From positions 10,768 through 74,767 of the forward strand of contig DIVF01000024.1 of the NCBI GenBank assembly GCA_002423285.1: a stretch of 64,000 nucleotides of DNA. The letters are read 5' to 3'. Source of the DNA: Micavibrio sp. UBA6139. Its GTDB lineage: Bacteria > Pseudomonadota > Alphaproteobacteria > Micavibrionales > Micavibrionaceae. Each line of letters starts with the position of its first letter. Within the stretch, counting starts at the first letter, position 1. Shown piece after piece: positions 44,709-52,985 of this stretch. The notes beneath the pieces were generated by a model. The model worked only from the letters and a program-made list of their open reading frames with translations. It was not told the DNA's origin and did not search any database. The position numbers and the translations under genes are program-made.

Positions 44709-44975
44709 CTACTGAATCCCGATCATCTTATCGGCCAGACGTTCCATGAAGGTGACAAGCGCCATGGCCATGCTTGGCAACATGACAAACAGGGCCAGAA
44801 AAATTGCCATGATTTTTGGAACGAAGACCAAGGTCATTTCCTGAATCTGCGTCAGGGCCTGAATCAACGCGACCGCCACCCCGACAATCAACCCGACCAT
44901 CATAATGGGCAGGCTGATCTCGATGGTCAGCATAATGGCCTCACGGGCCAGATCGATGATTTCGGTTTCGTTCAT
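44709..44975 (-). CDS. fliQ: Flagellar export gate protein FliQ
   Basis: 88 residues, two transmembrane helices, with the FliQ pattern AREAIMLTIEISLPIMMVGLIVGVAVALIQALTQIQEMTL (in part) and a second helix ending MALVTFMERL. Small partner of FliP and FliR in the export channel. Confidence 0.95.
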   Translation of the reverse strand: MNETEIIDLAREAIMLTIEISLPIMMVGLIVGVAVALIQALTQIQEMTLVFVPKIMAIFLALFVMLPSMAMALVTFMERLADKMIGIQ

Positions 44976-45017
44976 GGAATCAGGTTACCAGATTATCGGG
45001 TCGTCTGATAATCCCTA

Positions 45018-45329
45018 TTAGATCTGCATTCTCATAATATCCTGATAGGATTGCAGCATCCGGTCACGCAGGGCGACAACGGTCTGCAAGGTCATTTCTG
45101 CGGCTGTCACCGCTTCGACGACATCAGTCAAGGATGCCTTACCGATAACCGCATCGGCAGATGCCTTTTCCCCGGCTTGCAGGGTTTCAACCGATTCAAC
45201 AGCGGCTTGTTTAATGTAATCTGTAAAAGACTGGCCCTTTGGCGCTTCAATACCGGGCGCGGAAATCCCCTTTGCCGTGGTGGCATAGGCATTGGCGGCG
45301 GCGGCTGGATTGGCGATGTCGATTGGCAT
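45018..45329 (-). CDS. fliE: Flagellar hook-basal body protein FliE
   Basis: Links the MS-ring to the proximal rod. 103 residues, with SFTDYIKQAAVESVETLQAGEKASADAVIGKASLTDVVEAVTAAEMTLQTVVALRDRMLQSYQDIMRM (in part), matching the FliE C-terminal signature. GGGAG ribosome site. Follows flgC by 49 nt. Confidence 0.95.
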   Translation of the reverse strand: MPIDIANPAAAANAYATTAKGISAPGIEAPKGQSFTDYIKQAAVESVETLQAGEKASADAVIGKASLTDVVEAVTAAEMTLQTVVALRDRMLQSYQDIMRMQI

Positions 45330-45378
45330 GTCTTAAAACTCCCGGTCCGTCTTTATGACCCTTTATTGTAGCACAATA

Positions 45379-45795
45379 TTAACGGCGCAGCAGATCAATC
45401 GTTTGCATGATCATGCTTTTGCTTTGGTCGATCATCCCCAAATTGGCTTCATAGCTCCGCTGAGCCTCGCGCATATCCATGGTTTCAATAATCGGGTCGA
45501 TATTTGGCATTTTAACATATCCCTTAATATCGGCCGCGGGATGTTCGGGGTTATACTTAAGGACATAAGGGCGAACTTTATCGTCTTCAATTTTATCGAC
45601 ATTGACCAGATCCATACCGGCCTTTTTATCCATTTCGTTTTTAAACGTGATGGTTTTGCGGGTATAGGGGTCTTCGCCGGGTGTAGCCCCGGCTGTGCTG
45701 GCATTGGCCATGTTTTCGGAAATCACGCGCACACGCTGGCTTTGAACCTTCATGCCGTGGGCGGAAATTGTCATTGCACCGTATAAATCACTCAT
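45379..45795 (-). CDS. flgC: Flagellar proximal rod protein FlgC
   Basis: 138 residues. The N-terminal rod/hook motif is AMTISAHGMKVQSQRVRVISENMANASTAG (in part, NMANASTA). The middle of the protein carries the FlgC-specific YNPEHPAAD segment, and the C-terminus is the helix of rod proteins (EAQRSYEANLGMIDQ). Good GGAG site; directly after flgB in the unit. Confidence 0.95.
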   Translation of the reverse strand: MSDLYGAMTISAHGMKVQSQRVRVISENMANASTAGATPGEDPYTRKTITFKNEMDKKAGMDLVNVDKIEDDKVRPYVLKYNPEHPAADIKGYVKMPNIDPIIETMDMREAQRSYEANLGMIDQSKSMIMQTIDLLRR

Positions 45796-45819
45796 TTTTA
45801 TCTCCTATCCTGCTGGCTC

Positions 45820-46230
45820 TTAACGGTTCACGCCAAGGGCAATGCGGATCATGCTGACATTCTTCTGGTACAGGGATGTCATCAGGTTGAAATCAATGTT
45901 GGTTTTGGACGCGTTGACCATTTGTTCTTCCATCACAACCGCGTTACCGGTTGGGGTCACGTCATAGGTTTTCTTCATTTTACGGGAATCGGCCTCATCA
46001 ATGCCGCTGGCATTTGGCATATGCATGGGGCTGGTGGTGACCGGGCGGACCGCATTATCCTTGGTCACGCCCTTTAACACTGTGCCAAAATCAACATTGG
46101 TCAGGTCTTTTGGTTTATAATCAGGGGTGTTAGCATTCGCGATGTTCTGCGACAGCACCTGTTGGCGCTGGTCCAGATAGTTCATTTTCGCGTTCAAGGC
46201 CTGAAAAAGACCGATATTTTGTATTGTCAT
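45820..46230 (-). CDS. flgB: Flagellar proximal rod protein FlgB
   Basis: 136 residues. The N-terminal rod motif is LNAKMNYLDQRQQVLSQNIANANTPDYKP (in part), with C-terminal EEQMVNASKTNIDFNLMTSLYQKNVSMIRIALG. First gene of flgB-flgC-fliE-fliQ-fliR-flhB, preceded by the sigma-54 element at 46272-46287 and an AGGGG ribosome site. Confidence 0.95.
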   Translation of the reverse strand: MTIQNIGLFQALNAKMNYLDQRQQVLSQNIANANTPDYKPKDLTNVDFGTVLKGVTKDNAVRPVTTSPMHMPNASGIDEADSRKMKKTYDVTPTGNAVVMEEQMVNASKTNIDFNLMTSLYQKNVSMIRIALGVNR

Positions 46231-46271
46231 GATTTTTAACCCCTAATTCGTTAAACCCACACGGTAATCTT

Positions 46272-46287
46272 TGCAGGAAGCGTGCCA
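46272..46287 (-). promoter_or_regulatory. Sigma-54 promoter of the flgB operon
   Basis: Minus strand TGGCACG-CTTC-CTGCA, a full match to the -24 part and one mismatch to the -12 part of TGGCACG-N4-TTGCA. About 42 bp before the flgB ATG. Its -24 end abuts the start codon of the divergent gene at 46288, and its bases double as that gene's ribosome site. Confidence 0.85.
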
Positions 46288-46692
46288 ATGGCTGAAACCT
46301 TTGATGACGGACCGGATAAGGGCGATAAAGACCCGCTTATCCCATTGAATTCACAGCAAAAACCTGTTCGTTCGGTGGCCGTGGCCATATCGGACGGCAC
46401 AGACGGGCAACCCGGCAAAGCCCCCCTGCCCCAGATTACCGCCGCCGGACGGGGAAAAATTGCCGAGCAGATCCTGCAGCTTGCCTTTGATAACGGCATT
46501 AAAGTCCGGCAAGATTCGGCGCTGGCCGAGATGCTGGCCGCGCTTGAGCTTGATTCACCGGTCCCAAACGAGGCCCTTGTCGCCGTCGCCGAGATTTTAT
46601 CCTATGTTTACCGTGCAAACGGCGCGCCAAACCCCTTTGACGCCGTGCTTGCAGATGTTATGCATAACGAAGACTCAAAACAGGATTCATAA
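46288..46692 (+). CDS. Stand-alone FlhB C-terminal-domain-like protein
   Basis: 134 residues. The second half matches the FlhB cytoplasmic domain: APLPQITAAGRGKIAEQILQLAFDNGIKVRQDSALAEMLAALELDSPVP and LVAVAEILSYVYRANG (in part). There is no NPTH autocleavage motif and no membrane helix. Small FlhB C-terminal paralogues are known in other bacteria as FlhB2/FlhX-like forms. Followed directly by fliO and fliP (1 nt apart), so the three are co-transcribed. The AGGAAG ribosome site overlaps the divergent sigma-54 element. Function in export switching is inferred from the fold. Confidence 0.75.
   Translation: MAETFDDGPDKGDKDPLIPLNSQQKPVRSVAVAISDGTDGQPGKAPLPQITAAGRGKIAEQILQLAFDNGIKVRQDSALAEMLAALELDSPVPNEALVAVAEILSYVYRANGAPNPFDAVLADVMHNEDSKQDS
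46450..46465. promoter_or_regulatory. Enhancer-like element E1 inside the FlhB-C-like gene
   Basis: CGGGGAAAAATTGCCG, the third copy of the shared flagellar upstream element. 162 bp from the flgB sigma-54 -24 box, inside the coding sequence of the divergent gene. Confidence 0.45.
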
Positions 46693-46989
46693 ATGGACGT
46701 TCTCAGCACGATACAGCTTTTGAAATTCGGCGGCGCGTTGCTGCTGGTGCTGGCCCTGATGCTGGGGTTGAGCGCCATCATGCGCCGCGTCAACGCCGGG
46801 AACGGCCTTGCGCTCAATGGGCAAAAACGCCGCTTGAAGATTGTCGAAGTCCTGACCATCGGCGCCCGCCACCGCGCCGTCCTTATAAAACGCGATGATG
46901 TGGAACATCTTGTCATTCTCAGCTCAACAGGTGAAACTGTTGTGGAAAGCGGAATCACATCCCCCGCCGAGATACAGGCCACGCCATAA
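46693..46989 (+). CDS. fliO: Flagellar biosynthesis protein FliO
   Basis: 98 residues, one N-terminal membrane helix (GALLLVLALMLGLSAIM), then a compact cytoplasmic part with RRLKIVEVLTIGARHRAVLIKRDDVEHLVILS (in part), matching the FliO pattern. Assists assembly of FliP into the export gate. Start directly follows the previous stop; its own stop overlaps the fliP start as TAATG. Confidence 0.93.
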   Translation: MDVLSTIQLLKFGGALLLVLALMLGLSAIMRRVNAGNGLALNGQKRRLKIVEVLTIGARHRAVLIKRDDVEHLVILSSTGETVVESGITSPAEIQATP

Positions 46990-47807
46990 TGATCCGGATG
47001 ATCAAAAGCATCACCAGCAAGAAATTCGTGATCGTATCAGCGATCATCAGCCTGATCGGCATTATCGGCATGATCGTGACCCTGTCGCATCCGGCACTGG
47101 CGCAAAGCGTGACACTCGACCTTGGCAACAGCGACCAACCGGGAACCGTAACGGGCCGCCTGGTTCAAATGGTTGCCATCATGACCATCCTGTCATTGGC
47201 ACCATCCATTTTGGTGATGATGACATCGTTCACCCGGATCATCGTTGTTTTATCCTTCCTGCGTACCGCCATCGGGATTCAACAAACACCACCCAACACC
47301 GTTATTATTTCGCTGGCCCTGTTCCTGACCTTCTTCGTCATGGCCCCGACATTGCAAGCCTGCTACGACAACGCTGTCAAACCACTCATCGCTGAAGAAA
47401 TTGATGAGATCACCGCCTTCGAACGCGGCATCGAACCCTTCCGCGCCTTCATGCTGCGCCATGTCCGCGAAGTTGATCTGGCCATGTTCACCGAACTCAG
47501 CAAAACACCACCCGCCACTGAACCAAAGGCTGTCCCGCTGCAAGTCCTGATCCCGGCCTTCATGATTTCAGAACTCCGCCGCGCCTTTGAAATCGGCTTT
47601 ATGCTGTTCTTGCCCTTCCTCGTCATCGACATGGTGACCGCCTCCATCCTCATGTCTATGGGTATGATGATGCTCCCCCCCGTCATGATCTCACTCCCGT
47701 TTAAGATTATCTTCTTCGTACTGGTCGATGGCTGGCATCTGGTCGCCGGATCCCTGATCCAAAGCTTCGACTCCGTACCGCTCGACGCGACGAGTCTTAC
47801 GCCTTAA
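46989..47807 (+). CDS. fliP: Flagellar export gate protein FliP
   Basis: Main subunit of the FliPQR channel. 272 residues with a signal sequence-like N-terminus (1-40), then FTRIIVVLSFLRTAIGIQQTPPNTV, FIPAFMISELRRAFEIGFMLFLPF-like (in part LIPAFMISELRRAFEIGF), and DMVTASILMSMGMMMLPP. All are diagnostic of FliP. Closes the fliO-fliP unit. Confidence 0.96.
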   Translation: MIRMIKSITSKKFVIVSAIISLIGIIGMIVTLSHPALAQSVTLDLGNSDQPGTVTGRLVQMVAIMTILSLAPSILVMMTSFTRIIVVLSFLRTAIGIQQTPPNTVIISLALFLTFFVMAPTLQACYDNAVKPLIAEEIDEITAFERGIEPFRAFMLRHVREVDLAMFTELSKTPPATEPKAVPLQVLIPAFMISELRRAFEIGFMLFLPFLVIDMVTASILMSMGMMMLPPVMISLPFKIIFFVLVDGWHLVAGSLIQSFDSVPLDATSLTP

Positions 47808-47822
47808 AGGGTTTTAAGAATT

Positions 47823-47841
47823 AAGGGGGCAAGGCCCCCTT
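47823..47841. repeat. G/C-block palindrome, copy 8
   Basis: AAGGGGGC-AAG-GCCCCCTT between fliP and the AT-rich membrane gene at 47871. Confidence 0.8.
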
Positions 47842-47870
47842 AGACCCCGTTACCTTTTTTGAGAGATAAA

Positions 47871-48368
47871 ATGACGGCACGGCAATCGTTATTCTTCAGG
47901 AATAATAATAAAGGTCAGCTCGTTTTCTATCCTTGGCTTTATCCAGGACGCGGCGTCATTATTGACCCAAGCCAACGAAAAAACATCACAACGATTATCA
48001 AAGTTTTTGCGGTTTCTTTTGTGATCTTTTCTATCGCACTTGATCTCAGCCACCACTACACAGCACTTTCAGACACATTTTTCGTCTATCTTAAAATGTC
48101 GATCTCAATTCTTTTCCCTGCGTCTTATTTTTATAAAATGCGCGACATAGTGCGTGAGCTGCCCCCTCAAGAGCCAACCTCAACTGCCAGACCTCTCATC
48201 TTCTACCTGCTGATTTTTCTTATCTTTATTCAAGCACTCAGCTTCATAACAGCAGCCCATGCAACCCGCATTGAACCTCTCATGATCCCCGCTTTACCAA
48301 TCATCGGCCTCTACATACTCGCACTGCTGAATCTAACGATCCGTACCTATAAAGGCAGGGGTTTTTAA
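47871..48368 (+). CDS. AT-rich hypothetical membrane protein bracketed by palindromes
   Basis: 165 residues, with three to four predicted transmembrane helices (IIKVFAVSFVIFSIALDL, TFFVYLKMSISILFPASYFY, LIFYLLIFLIFIQALSFI, LPIIGLYILALLNL). Codon use is much more AT-rich than fliP upstream. A GAGAGAT site precedes the ATG. A palindrome copy lies on both sides (47823 and 48365), the same arrangement as the 21200 gene. No family recognised. Confidence 0.6.
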   Translation: MTARQSLFFRNNNKGQLVFYPWLYPGRGVIIDPSQRKNITTIIKVFAVSFVIFSIALDLSHHYTALSDTFFVYLKMSISILFPASYFYKMRDIVRELPPQEPTSTARPLIFYLLIFLIFIQALSFITAAHATRIEPLMIPALPIIGLYILALLNLTIRTYKGRGF

Positions 48369-48388
48369 GGGGGCAATCGCCCCCTTAA
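48365..48388. repeat. G/C-block palindrome, copy 9
   Basis: TTAAGGGGGC-AATC-GCCCCCTTAA; closest copy to copy 7. Confidence 0.85.
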
Positions 48389-48415
48389 CCCTATTCTCTC
48401 TTGAAACTTTGAATC

Positions 48416-51400
48416 TTAATTAGATGGTTCAGCGCTAGCCCGATAGCTGTCCAAAAATTCCTTGAACATATCGACTTCGGACACAAGCGCCGCGATGCTT
48501 TCGCGGTCGGAGCTGAGATTGCCGGTGCGTTGGCGGGTGACGACGTCAAACATTTTGGAGCGGGCAGTTTTTTCCATGGCGGCACCGAATTTGGTGCGCA
48601 TGCTGGACAAGGCAACGCGGTCACCGGCCAGATTGAGGGCGACGGAGCGGTTCAGGATGAGATCGGCTTGTTTGGTGGTCAGTGGACGTGCAATGTCGAT
48701 GGATTCATCGAGTATCAAGTCTTGCAAGGCTTCGGCGGCGTCTTGCCACATACCGGCATTCCACGCGATATCAGCACGCAGGCGGTTTGTTTCAGGGGCT
48801 GGCGGGAAGGTGTTGAGGATTCTAAGGGCTTCTTCCACGCGGTCCAGTTCCGATAAAGCGCGGGCGCGCAGCATTTCGGTTTCTTTTTGTTTTTGGATAA
48901 TTTCAGGTGTTTTGGGTTCAATCCCTGCGTAAGTCGCTGCTGATTTATCCAGTGCGGCCAAAGCGTCCTTTGCATCACCGTTTAACAAGTCAATCGCGGC
49001 CAAGCGTAAACCAACATCGGCACTTTCTTTGCCCGTCAGGCGATAATCAACCTGATGCCCCAAGAGTTTTGAGGCGCGATCCAGAAGGTCTGCATTGACC
49101 AGACGTTCGGCAAGGCGTTGCACAAGGCGGTTGCCTTCATTGCCGGGCGGAGTCAGCTCGCGGAATTCTTCATAGACGGTGACGGCATCAACGGGTGAAA
49201 GTTCATCAATCTTTTTGCCGAGGAAAATATTTTTAAATGAATCCGCCATATAGGATGCGATTTCACGGCTGATATCGGAATTAGGGCTCATGACGGTCGC
49301 ATCGCGCAGGATGGTAAAGCCCTTTAAATAGCGGCCATCTTCCAGATACATTTTTCCAAGCATGAAATTGACTTGTGATTCCAGCTCATCCCCGCGCCAG
49401 TGATAGCGCAAGCCTTCCAAGCGGTCGATGGCCAGATCGCGGGTGATTTCCTTGGTCTGGAGTTCCAGCATGGTCAGCGCAAGGCTGGCCTTGGCACGGT
49501 AGAGATCATCCTTGCCAGTGATGAGCGGTTTCCACAGTGTCGTGGCTTGTGCGAATTGCCCCGCCTGACGCGCCTTTTCCCCCAGCAGGTAATCAAGCCC
49601 GGCCAGTGTTTGCGGTTGCAGAAATTTACGGTCCTTTTCCAGACGCGACAATAAAATATCGGCCGTGGTGGCATCACCGGAACGCAGGGCAATCTCCGCC
49701 AGTTTTAAACCAAGGCGCTCTTGAATCTTGCGCGGGTAATTCAGCAGCACGTCAAAATTCTGTGGCATCGCGGCCTTGGCCTGTTGCCAGTCTTCAAGGC
49801 TGGCCAGCGTATAAGCGCGCCAGTAACCCATTTCGCCATACCCGGCCAGTGAGGGTGTATTCAAATCCGAAATAGCCATTTCATACTTGCTGGCCAATGC
49901 CTCGGCGGCACCGCGCAGCGCGATAAATTCTGGGCTGTCTGCCATTTCGGGCAATTCACCCAGTGCAAAATTCAAAAACCCGACGGCTTCCTGACCCCGA
50001 TCATTGGCGAGGTTCATTTTCGCCAGCATCAATAAATCCTGAACGCGGCCCGTCTGATCCTTATCCGCCATACCGGATAATAAAATCTGCTGGTTTTCAC
50101 GCAACGCCGTCAGGCCGCCCATCATCCAGCGGTCAAAATCAAAAATCCGTTTCATCCGGTCGCCCATCGGGGCATCGGTGGAAATGATCGGGGTGGCACT
50201 GACTTCTGGCGTGGTTGTTTTTTGTTCGATGATTTTTTGGGTCAACTCGCGTGTGCGGGTGATCGCCAACCCGCCCGGACGCGTGATGGAAACACCGTTG
50301 CCGGATGGTTTCAATTCAACATCATCGGTTTTGGGCACAATCGCAATGCCCACCGGGGTTTTCAACGCGGAAAAATCAACATAATCGCGGGCCGGGCCAG
50401 CGAATTGATCCGCGGCATCGACCGTGCCCACCATGATCGTATCGCCGATATCGGGATCTTTGAATTTTATGACCCTGGTCACGCGCTGCATCGGCCAGAA
50501 TAATGTGCCGCCGCGAATATTTTCACCCGGGGCAAAGCTGCGTTCCGGTGCGATGGGGCGCGCATCACTTTCGGGTCCGCCGATGGTCAGTTTCCAGACC
50601 AGCCCCCCGCCCTCGCCCGTGACGCTCGCATCATCTGGAATGCGGGTGCGATAGGCAACACCGCCATCAATGGCGACTTTTTCAAACGGGGTGAACTTAT
50701 CTTTTTGCGGGCCGCTGATTTGGGGCGGCACGGTTATGTCGCTGCGGTCCAGAATCACCCACAAATCGCCGTTGCGTTCAAACGCGGCAATACCCACCGC
50801 ATTGGTGGATGAAATGGTGACGTTATGCGGTTCAAGGACACTCTGCGGGGTTGCCACGGGTTGCGGCAGGGCTTCGGTTTTTGCTTCGGCGACTGTTGCC
50901 GCCGGAACCGCAGGCACAGGGGCCACAGCAGGGTCTGGTTTTTTTTCAGCCACAGTTTCAGCAGGTTTGGTCGCAGGCGCTGCGGCCGGAGCCGCAACAG
51001 CGGCTGGTGTGGGTGCAGGTGATGTCTTTGCCGCTGCCTTCACATCACCGTAAACATCCAGAACCACACGGTTGCCGACCAGAAAATGACGGAAGTCACT
51101 GCCGGCGGGAATCTTCACGCGGACTTTTAAGTTCTGGCCATCGGTTGAAAGTTTTTCAAAACCCAAAATCGTTTTGGCGTTTTTAATATCAACGCCACTG
51201 GAATCCATATTGGCGGTTTTTTTGAATTCAATATCAACGCTGTCATTGCCCGACCGTGTGGCGGTGTATGGCACCGATGCCGCCCAGTCAAACACCAGAC
51301 GCGAATAACCATCATGCGTGCCTGTCCGTACATTCACGCTGTCCTGCGCATAGGCGCGGCCATGCGGCGCGCATAGGCACAGCAGCGCAGCAGACATACA

Positions 51401-51424
51401 GGTGGTCAGCAAGAAACGGCGCAT
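48416..51424 (-). CDS. Large exported TPR-repeat protein linked to motility genes
   Basis: 1002 residues. Signal peptide 1-26 (AYAQD). Residues 30-130 form a beta-rich domain (SVNVRTGTHDGYSRLVFDWA, then FRHFLVGNRVVLDVYGD) resembling AMIN-like modules that bind envelope glycans. A Pro/Ala-rich linker (about 135-200) follows. From about residue 450 to the end come tetratricopeptide-like helical repeats. It ends the fliL-fliM-DUF6468-motE-MotB-like pair strand order and so may help the motor at the cell wall, but this is inference. Confidence 0.72.
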   Translation of the reverse strand: MRRFLLTTCMSAALLCLCAPHGRAYAQDSVNVRTGTHDGYSRLVFDWAASVPYTATRSGNDSVDIEFKKTANMDSSGVDIKNAKTILGFEKLSTDGQNLKVRVKIPAGSDFRHFLVGNRVVLDVYGDVKAAAKTSPAPTPAAVAAPAAAPATKPAETVAEKKPDPAVAPVPAVPAATVAEAKTEALPQPVATPQSVLEPHNVTISSTNAVGIAAFERNGDLWVILDRSDITVPPQISGPQKDKFTPFEKVAIDGGVAYRTRIPDDASVTGEGGGLVWKLTIGGPESDARPIAPERSFAPGENIRGGTLFWPMQRVTRVIKFKDPDIGDTIMVGTVDAADQFAGPARDYVDFSALKTPVGIAIVPKTDDVELKPSGNGVSITRPGGLAITRTRELTQKIIEQKTTTPEVSATPIISTDAPMGDRMKRIFDFDRWMMGGLTALRENQQILLSGMADKDQTGRVQDLLMLAKMNLANDRGQEAVGFLNFALGELPEMADSPEFIALRGAAEALASKYEMAISDLNTPSLAGYGEMGYWRAYTLASLEDWQQAKAAMPQNFDVLLNYPRKIQERLGLKLAEIALRSGDATTADILLSRLEKDRKFLQPQTLAGLDYLLGEKARQAGQFAQATTLWKPLITGKDDLYRAKASLALTMLELQTKEITRDLAIDRLEGLRYHWRGDELESQVNFMLGKMYLEDGRYLKGFTILRDATVMSPNSDISREIASYMADSFKNIFLGKKIDELSPVDAVTVYEEFRELTPPGNEGNRLVQRLAERLVNADLLDRASKLLGHQVDYRLTGKESADVGLRLAAIDLLNGDAKDALAALDKSAATYAGIEPKTPEIIQKQKETEMLRARALSELDRVEEALRILNTFPPAPETNRLRADIAWNAGMWQDAAEALQDLILDESIDIARPLTTKQADLILNRSVALNLAGDRVALSSMRTKFGAAMEKTARSKMFDVVTRQRTGNLSSDRESIAALVSEVDMFKEFLDSYRASAEPSN

Positions 51425-51460
51425 TACGCTTTAAAACCCCAAACAATCATTATGGCAAAA

Positions 51461-52279
51461 CTAATCGGCAAATACCTTATCTGCGCGGCCATCATGATTC
51501 ATTATAACAATATCCACGCGTCTGGACAGGTCCAGACGTTCATTTTGATCAACGATTTCATTAAGATCGCCGTATCCGCCATCCGATGCCCCGCGAATGG
51601 TCACAGGTTCCGTATAACCAACCCGGTCCAGCGATGCTGACACCGCAGCCGCCCGCGACAAGGACAATTCCCAGCCAGAGGCATAATTTCCAGCCTCAGC
51701 CGGGTTCACGGCTTTCGGGTCGGCGTGACCAACCAAATCAATTTTGTTCTTCATCCGGGAAAAGACCCCGCCAAGGCTGAAAAGCGGTTTGGCTGCGCCG
51801 TCCTTTAGAACCGCCTGTCCGCTGTCAAATGACAAGGCGCGCGGCAGGGCCATGACCATTGTATCACCTTGCTGGGTTAAGGTGACATCGGACACCAGAA
51901 CAGGGTCCTTCTCAATCGCAGAATTGATCAGAAGTTTTAAATAACCCAGATCAAGAGCGGTATGTAATTTGATCTTGCTGATGTCCAATGCCTCTTCCGG
52001 ACCGGCCTTTTGCGCCTGACCATAGAACGGGTTCAGCTGACTGTTCAGCGACGCCATCATTTCAGAAAATTTTTCCTGTTCCGGCACCGATATTGAAAAC
52101 ATCATGACGAAGAAGGTCAACATCAACCCCATGATGTCGGTGAAAGTCACCAGCCAGGGCATACTATTTTCTTTCGACCCGTCATCACCATAACGGTTAC
52201 GGCGGCGCGGGCGATTGCGCACCAGCGCATCGGAAAAATCAGGCTTCAAATTCTTTTGTCTGTATTCGCTATTATCCAT
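51461..52279 (-). CDS. MotB/OmpA-type membrane protein, copy 2
   Basis: 272 residues. One N-terminal membrane helix with the MotB-like PWLVTFTDIMGLMLTFFVMMFSI, carrying the plug-region Asp (FTD) typical of MotB protonation sites. Then a periplasmic OmpA-type domain (KIDLVGHADPKAVNPAEAGN, SLSRAAAVSASL, NERLDLSRRVDIVIMNH) that anchors stators to peptidoglycan. The ATG at 52279 has AAAGGGGG upstream and overlaps the previous gene's end by 8 nt. Stator or stator-like role is likely; no motA is in the window. Confidence 0.85.
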   Translation of the reverse strand: MDNSEYRQKNLKPDFSDALVRNRPRRRNRYGDDGSKENSMPWLVTFTDIMGLMLTFFVMMFSISVPEQEKFSEMMASLNSQLNPFYGQAQKAGPEEALDISKIKLHTALDLGYLKLLINSAIEKDPVLVSDVTLTQQGDTMVMALPRALSFDSGQAVLKDGAAKPLFSLGGVFSRMKNKIDLVGHADPKAVNPAEAGNYASGWELSLSRAAAVSASLDRVGYTEPVTIRGASDGGYGDLNEIVDQNERLDLSRRVDIVIMNHDGRADKVFAD

Positions 52280-52967
52280 CAGATTCACCCCCTTTATTCA
52301 GAGGGGTGAACATCAATTCAATATAATCAGGATTGCCCTTTTTCAGGCCAATGGTCATCAACCGTGCAGGCAGACCTGCCTTTTCCAGTGTTTGCGCTGT
52401 CGCGGCGGCCGCTTTTACAAACTCCTCCATTTTTTGCGGTTCACGGTTGGCAACGCGCCCGGGATTACGGTCGAGGTTATAGGTAATGTCAACCCGGTAC
52501 GGAATGCCGCGCCCATCGGTGCGCAGGATGGAAATAAATGTTTCAAGAATGGGCTTAACAATGTCTGGCCTATTTCCCGCACCCAGCGTTGTGACAACAC
52601 GTTCAAATTCTGTGCGCGGCAGGCGCATATACATGACACCGCTTTCAGAACTGGTGATCGCTTCGGTTCCGGCGATATTGGCGGTAAGCAGCGCCTCAAT
52701 CCGCTCCAGCGTTTTGCCCTGCTCCAACGCACGCTCTTCCGCCTGAATGTTCATGATGCGGAGCGTATCAACGCTGTCCATCTTTGCGGCGAAGGTCTCT
52801 TCAAGGCTTTGCCGCATGGGCTCGACCTTGGCTTCATCAAAAGTGGAAATGGAGTTCAGGACAATAAAAAACGCCAGCAGCATCACAAACAGGGACAAGC
52901 CCAGAAGCTGGCGACCAATGCCACCGCCACTTTCTGTCCTGATGGATTTACGCCGACGTTGGATCAC
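52272..52967 (-). CDS. MotB-related membrane protein, copy 1
   Basis: 231 residues. One N-terminal helix (LLGLSLFVMLLAFFIVLNSI, no MotB-type Asp), then an alpha/beta periplasmic part that only loosely recalls OmpA folds (FERVVTTLGAGNRPDIVKPILETFISIL). GTG start with an AGGA site. Its stop overlaps the next MotB-like gene. It probably pairs with that gene's product; a role as a motor-associated or gliding-type partner is inference. Confidence 0.7.
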   Translation of the reverse strand: MIQRRRKSIRTESGGGIGRQLLGLSLFVMLLAFFIVLNSISTFDEAKVEPMRQSLEETFAAKMDSVDTLRIMNIQAEERALEQGKTLERIEALLTANIAGTEAITSSESGVMYMRLPRTEFERVVTTLGAGNRPDIVKPILETFISILRTDGRGIPYRVDITYNLDRNPGRVANREPQKMEEFVKAAAATAQTLEKAGLPARLMTIGLKKGNPDYIELMFTPLNKGGESDG

Positions 52968-52985
52968 GGCCTGTTCCTGATGAAA

